Below are positions 61,553-64,000 of a DNA stretch of 64,000 bases, piece by piece. The position numbers and the translations under genes were made by a program. Origin of the DNA: Capnocytophaga haemolytica. GTDB lineage: Bacteria; Bacteroidota; Bacteroidia; Flavobacteriales; Flavobacteriaceae. Positions within the stretch are counted from its first letter, which is position 1. Each line of letters opens with the position of its first letter. The notes under the pieces were generated by a model, which saw only the letters and a program-made list of their open reading frames with translations, was not told the DNA's origin and searched no databases. The stretch is from NCBI RefSeq assembly GCF_001553545.1, contig NZ_CP014227.1:1031001-1095000 (forward strand), written 5' to 3'.

Positions 61553-63571
61553 TCATTCAGATACTGTCCCACACTGAAGATTTACAAAAGTACCTGGGGT
61601 TATCTTTGTACCGTAGGCTACCGACTGAGTGCTTACTTTTCCTGTGCCTGTCAGGCGTACGCGACAACCCATATTTTCTAAGAGAGCTACAGCATCCATA
61701 GCTGCCATACCACGTAGGTCGGGCATAATAGTTTTGAACTTTGCAGATTTGGCATAATAGTCCTCATAGTTCTTGGCAGAAGCATAGGAGACTTTATCAA
61801 CGTCATCCACGGTATCCATCAGCAGTGAATTGGTATAAATTTTATGAGCAATACTTTTAAATACAGGTCCTGACACATCCGCTCCGTAAAAACCCACACT
61901 TTTGTCGGGCTCGTGAATGACGACGATACACGAATATTTTGGGCTTTCCACAGGGAAGAACCCTGCGAACGACGATATATAGCTCAGTTTACTTTTATCC
62001 GCACTGGCGTAGTTTTTACGGGCAGTACCTGTTTTGCCAGCCATCGAAAAGTCATCGGAATGCAAACGGTGACCGCTGCCATAAGAGCGAGCTACAACAT
62101 CTGCCAACAAGCCTTTTGCCTTGCGGGCTGTCTCTGGGGAACATATCTTGCTGTTGATAATCTCGGCGTTGTATTTCTCGATAACTTTATTCCATTCCCG
62201 TACTTCTTTAATCAAACGCGGTTTTATCATCACCCCACCGTTGGCAATGGCATTGTAGAAAGCTAAGCTCTGTAAAGGAGTGATTTTCACTGAGTAGCCT
62301 ATCGCCATAGATTCGAGGGTCACCCCACTCCACATCTTGTCCTTAGGAGTTGGGATAAAAGGCTCACCTTCCCCCAAAATAGGCAGCCCTAAGCGCAGCC
62401 CTAAGTTCATTTGTAGCAATTGTGAAGTGAAGTCGCTGGGAGTTTTTGCAAAAAGGCTGTGTACGAGCTCAGTCATCCCTACGTTGGAAGAGACTGCAAA
62501 GGCCTTTGACAGGCTGATGCGCCCTGTGAACCTATGTTGTGAATCCTGAAAGGTTTTGTCATAATACTGCACTTTACCATCCCTAACATCAACGGTGTAG
62601 GTAGTGTCGATGGCTCGTTTTTCTAAGGTAGCCACTACGGTCATCAATTTAAATACAGAGCCAGGTTCGTGTGCCTCACCTACAGCAAAGTTGTAGCGCT
62701 CAGAGTAAGTGTCGTTCTTAGGGTTGAGTTCTAAGTTAGAGATAGCTTTAATCTCGCCAGTACTCACCTCCATCACGATCACGCAGCCGTGTTTTGCTTT
62801 GTATTTCTTGAGTTGAGTGAGCAAGGCGTGGTGGGCAATATCCTGAATATTGATATTGATAGTTGAAACTACGTCATAGCCATCTTTGGGCTCAATGATG
62901 TTAAAGCCACTAGCGAGCTTCCACTGTCCTTGAGCAATTTTTTGTTCCACACGGCGACCTTTGGTGCCCAAAAGGTAGTTGGCATAAGCACCTTCAAGTC
63001 CTACACGAGTAGTATAGCCTGTTTCATCAGTGCGGGCGTAACCAATACTACGATTAGCAATGCCACCAAGAGGGTATTCACGTTTGATATTGCGTTCAAC
63101 AATGAGTCCGCCTTTGTACGGACCTTTTGAGAAGAGAGGAAAGCGCTTTATACGGATGTACTCGCTATAACCTAAGTTATGAGCTACAAGCATATAGCGA
63201 TTTTTATTTAGGCGTTCTTTTCTGAATAGATTGCGATAGTAACTGCTTGAATTCCCCATCATCTTTGACAGGGAATCGCAGAGAGGATTGATCAGTTTAT
63301 TAAAGTCACGAGAGGAAGGAGCAACAGCGTCCCAGCGGATGGTATAGCGCGTAACAGAAGTGGCTAAGAGGCTTCCATCATCGGAATAGAGGTTGCCTTG
63401 ACTGGGGAGGATATCCGCCTCACGGAGGGTGGTTTCATCAACCCTTTCGCGATAAGCCTCTCCTTCAATTTGCAGTTTGATGAGTTTAAAAGCTATGAAA
63501 AGCCCGATAGCAAGCATCATACCTGCTACGAAGAAAGTTCTACCTGTTATCTTTTTTTCTTTCTTTCCCAT
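61553..63571 (-). CDS. ftsI: Penicillin-binding protein FtsI-type transpeptidase with PASTA domain
   Basis: This 672-residue class B PBP has a cytoplasmic start and a membrane helix at about 12-31, a pedestal domain, and the transpeptidase with SVFK (S305, K308), SSN (S361, N363) and KTGTAR (K513-G515). A single C-terminal PASTA domain lies at about 608-672 (IMPDLRGMAAMDAVALLENMG). It cross-links septal peptidoglycan with FtsW, FtsQ, FtsL and FtsB. A PASTA tail is common for Bacteroidota FtsI. It is 6 bp downstream of the ftsL-like gene, so they are co-transcribed. Confidence 0.95.
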   Translation of the reverse strand: MGKKEKKITGRTFFVAGMMLAIGLFIAFKLIKLQIEGEAYRERVDETTLREADILPSQGNLYSDDGSLLATSVTRYTIRWDAVAPSSRDFNKLINPLCDSLSKMMGNSSSYYRNLFRKERLNKNRYMLVAHNLGYSEYIRIKRFPLFSKGPYKGGLIVERNIKREYPLGGIANRSIGYARTDETGYTTRVGLEGAYANYLLGTKGRRVEQKIAQGQWKLASGFNIIEPKDGYDVVSTININIQDIAHHALLTQLKKYKAKHGCVIVMEVSTGEIKAISNLELNPKNDTYSERYNFAVGEAHEPGSVFKLMTVVATLEKRAIDTTYTVDVRDGKVQYYDKTFQDSQHRFTGRISLSKAFAVSSNVGMTELVHSLFAKTPSDFTSQLLQMNLGLRLGLPILGEGEPFIPTPKDKMWSGVTLESMAIGYSVKITPLQSLAFYNAIANGGVMIKPRLIKEVREWNKVIEKYNAEIINSKICSPETARKAKGLLADVVARSYGSGHRLHSDDFSMAGKTGTARKNYASADKSKLSYISSFAGFFPVESPKYSCIVVIHEPDKSVGFYGADVSGPVFKSIAHKIYTNSLLMDTVDDVDKVSYASAKNYEDYYAKSAKFKTIMPDLRGMAAMDAVALLENMGCRVRLTGTGKVSTQSVAYGTKITPGTFVNLQCGTVSE

Positions 63572-63577
63572 AAGATA

Positions 63578-63907
63578 TTACTCTTCAATGATAGCTTTGA
63601 TCTTTTGAGGTGGCTGCTCAGGCTGCTGAAGTCCACGTGCTTCTAACTGATCTAATAACGTAGACTCTAAACGCACTTTTTGCAAGCGCGAACGTATATC
63701 GACAAATTGACTCTTGAGTTCATTAACCTCATCGTTCAGGCGTGCTATCTGGTGAACGCGCCTATCCACACTATGGGCGCTGGCAATCATAATAACGCCT
63801 AAGACGAAGAGGAAGCCTATGAAAGTCCAGTTTTTGACAGCCTCTTTGCCCTCCACTAAGAATTTCCCGCGAAGGATATGTTTTATTTCGTTAGTTGCTT
63901 TTCCCAT
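63578..63907 (-). CDS. ftsL: FtsL-like cell division protein
   Basis: This 109-residue bitopic protein has a cytoplasmic N-terminus, one membrane helix at about 27-46 (WTFIGFLFVLGVIMIASAH) and a periplasmic coiled coil (VHQIARLNDEVNELKSQFVDIRSRLQKVRLESTLLDQLEARG), ending in a Pro/Gln-rich tail. FtsL is poorly conserved; the call rests on size, topology and position between rsmH and ftsI, where ftsL lies in most dcw clusters. It would form part of the FtsQLB complex activating septal synthesis. Confidence 0.85.
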   Translation of the reverse strand: MGKATNEIKHILRGKFLVEGKEAVKNWTFIGFLFVLGVIMIASAHSVDRRVHQIARLNDEVNELKSQFVDIRSRLQKVRLESTLLDQLEARGLQQPEQPPQKIKAIIEE

Positions 63908-63945
63908 TATTTATTTTAATTTTCTTCTTAGTTCTTCAGTTGTTT

Positions 63946-64000
63946 TTAAATCCTTACACCTATCCTCAGTTTAGCACTTCGGGCTCTGCTGTTTTCCTTG
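63946..64000 (-). CDS. rsmH: 16S rRNA m4C1402 methyltransferase RsmH, C-terminal end only
   Basis: Only the last 17 codons lie in the window. They encode KENSRARSAKLRIGVRI and then TAA. The pattern N-x-R-(A/S)-R-S-A-K-L-R is the conserved end of RsmH (MraW), which methylates C1402 of 16S rRNA. It is the gene usually found before ftsL in dcw clusters, which agrees with its place here. Confidence 0.85.
   Translation of the reverse strand, partial: KENSRARSAKLRIGVRI

Overview
The window is a piece of a Bacteroidota chromosome, most likely from a Capnocytophaga species or a close member of the Flavobacteriaceae. The evidence is a T9SS type B (CHU_C) secreted giant protein with its SprF/PorP partner, a SusC/SusD locus, many Bacteroidota lipoproteins, and a dozen or more copies of the Bacteroidota -7 promoter box TAnnTTTG just upstream of genes. 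The SusC-SusD-GH18-lipoprotein locus resembles the Gpd (IgG/N-glycoprotein deglycosylation) locus known from Capnocytophaga canimorsus, which is the main reason for suggesting that genus.

Layout. 1-10.3 kb: the 3' part of a giant repeat-rich adhesin-like gene, its SprF/PorP partner and two paralogous PorE-like (TPR, beta-propeller, regulatory-like, OmpA) proteins, all on +. 10.4-13.1 kb: a BNR/beta-propeller exported protein on -. 13.4 kb: tRNA-Arg(CCT). 13.7-17.9 kb: HU/SPOR cell-envelope protein, thioesterase, DtxR-type regulator, DUF3298 protein and a 4Fe-4S APS/PAPS reductase. 18-21 kb (-): TrmH-type methyltransferase, a small conserved protein, SppA. 21.5-31.5 kb: a polysaccharide/glycoprotein utilisation locus (SusC, SusD, GH18 endoglycosidase, DUF1735-LamG lipoprotein, a 41-bp tandem repeat array, a DUF6261 protein, a DUF1735/discoidin-like lipoprotein). 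31.6-36.7 kb: hisS, aspartate kinase, OmpA and lipocalin lipoproteins, MBL hydrolase. 36.9-38.6 kb: a translationally coupled two-gene cassette of an OLD/ABC-like AAA ATPase and a small protein with a possible PD-(D/E)xK nuclease motif; it is the best candidate here for an undescribed defence-like system. 38.7-46.3 kb: htpG behind a sigma-54-like promoter, an esterase, two tandem POT peptide transporters, a lipoprotein with a G10 tract upstream. 46.5-51.2 kb: TrhP-like U32 protein, ferredoxin, PorT-like barrel, small lipoproteins, DUF6427, upp. 51.3-55.7 kb: aroB, folA, 2TM protein, monomeric icd. 56-58.3 kb: a TonB-dependent receptor behind a TPP riboswitch with a terminator. 58.6-64 kb (-): part of the dcw cluster (rsmH end, ftsL, ftsI, a small ORF, murE, mraY).

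Two families of short intergenic repeats run through the window. One is a 26-bp element (core TCCGTTAC...GTGTTCG) found at about 5.2, 13.2 and 21.1 kb, with a related 11-bp tandem array at 55.9 kb. The other consists of GGTCAG / AGGTNTNAGG words that form hairpins or lie around terminators at about 33, 40.6, 42.1, 47.7 and 48.1 kb. All functional assignments come from reading motifs and remembered families; no database search was run.
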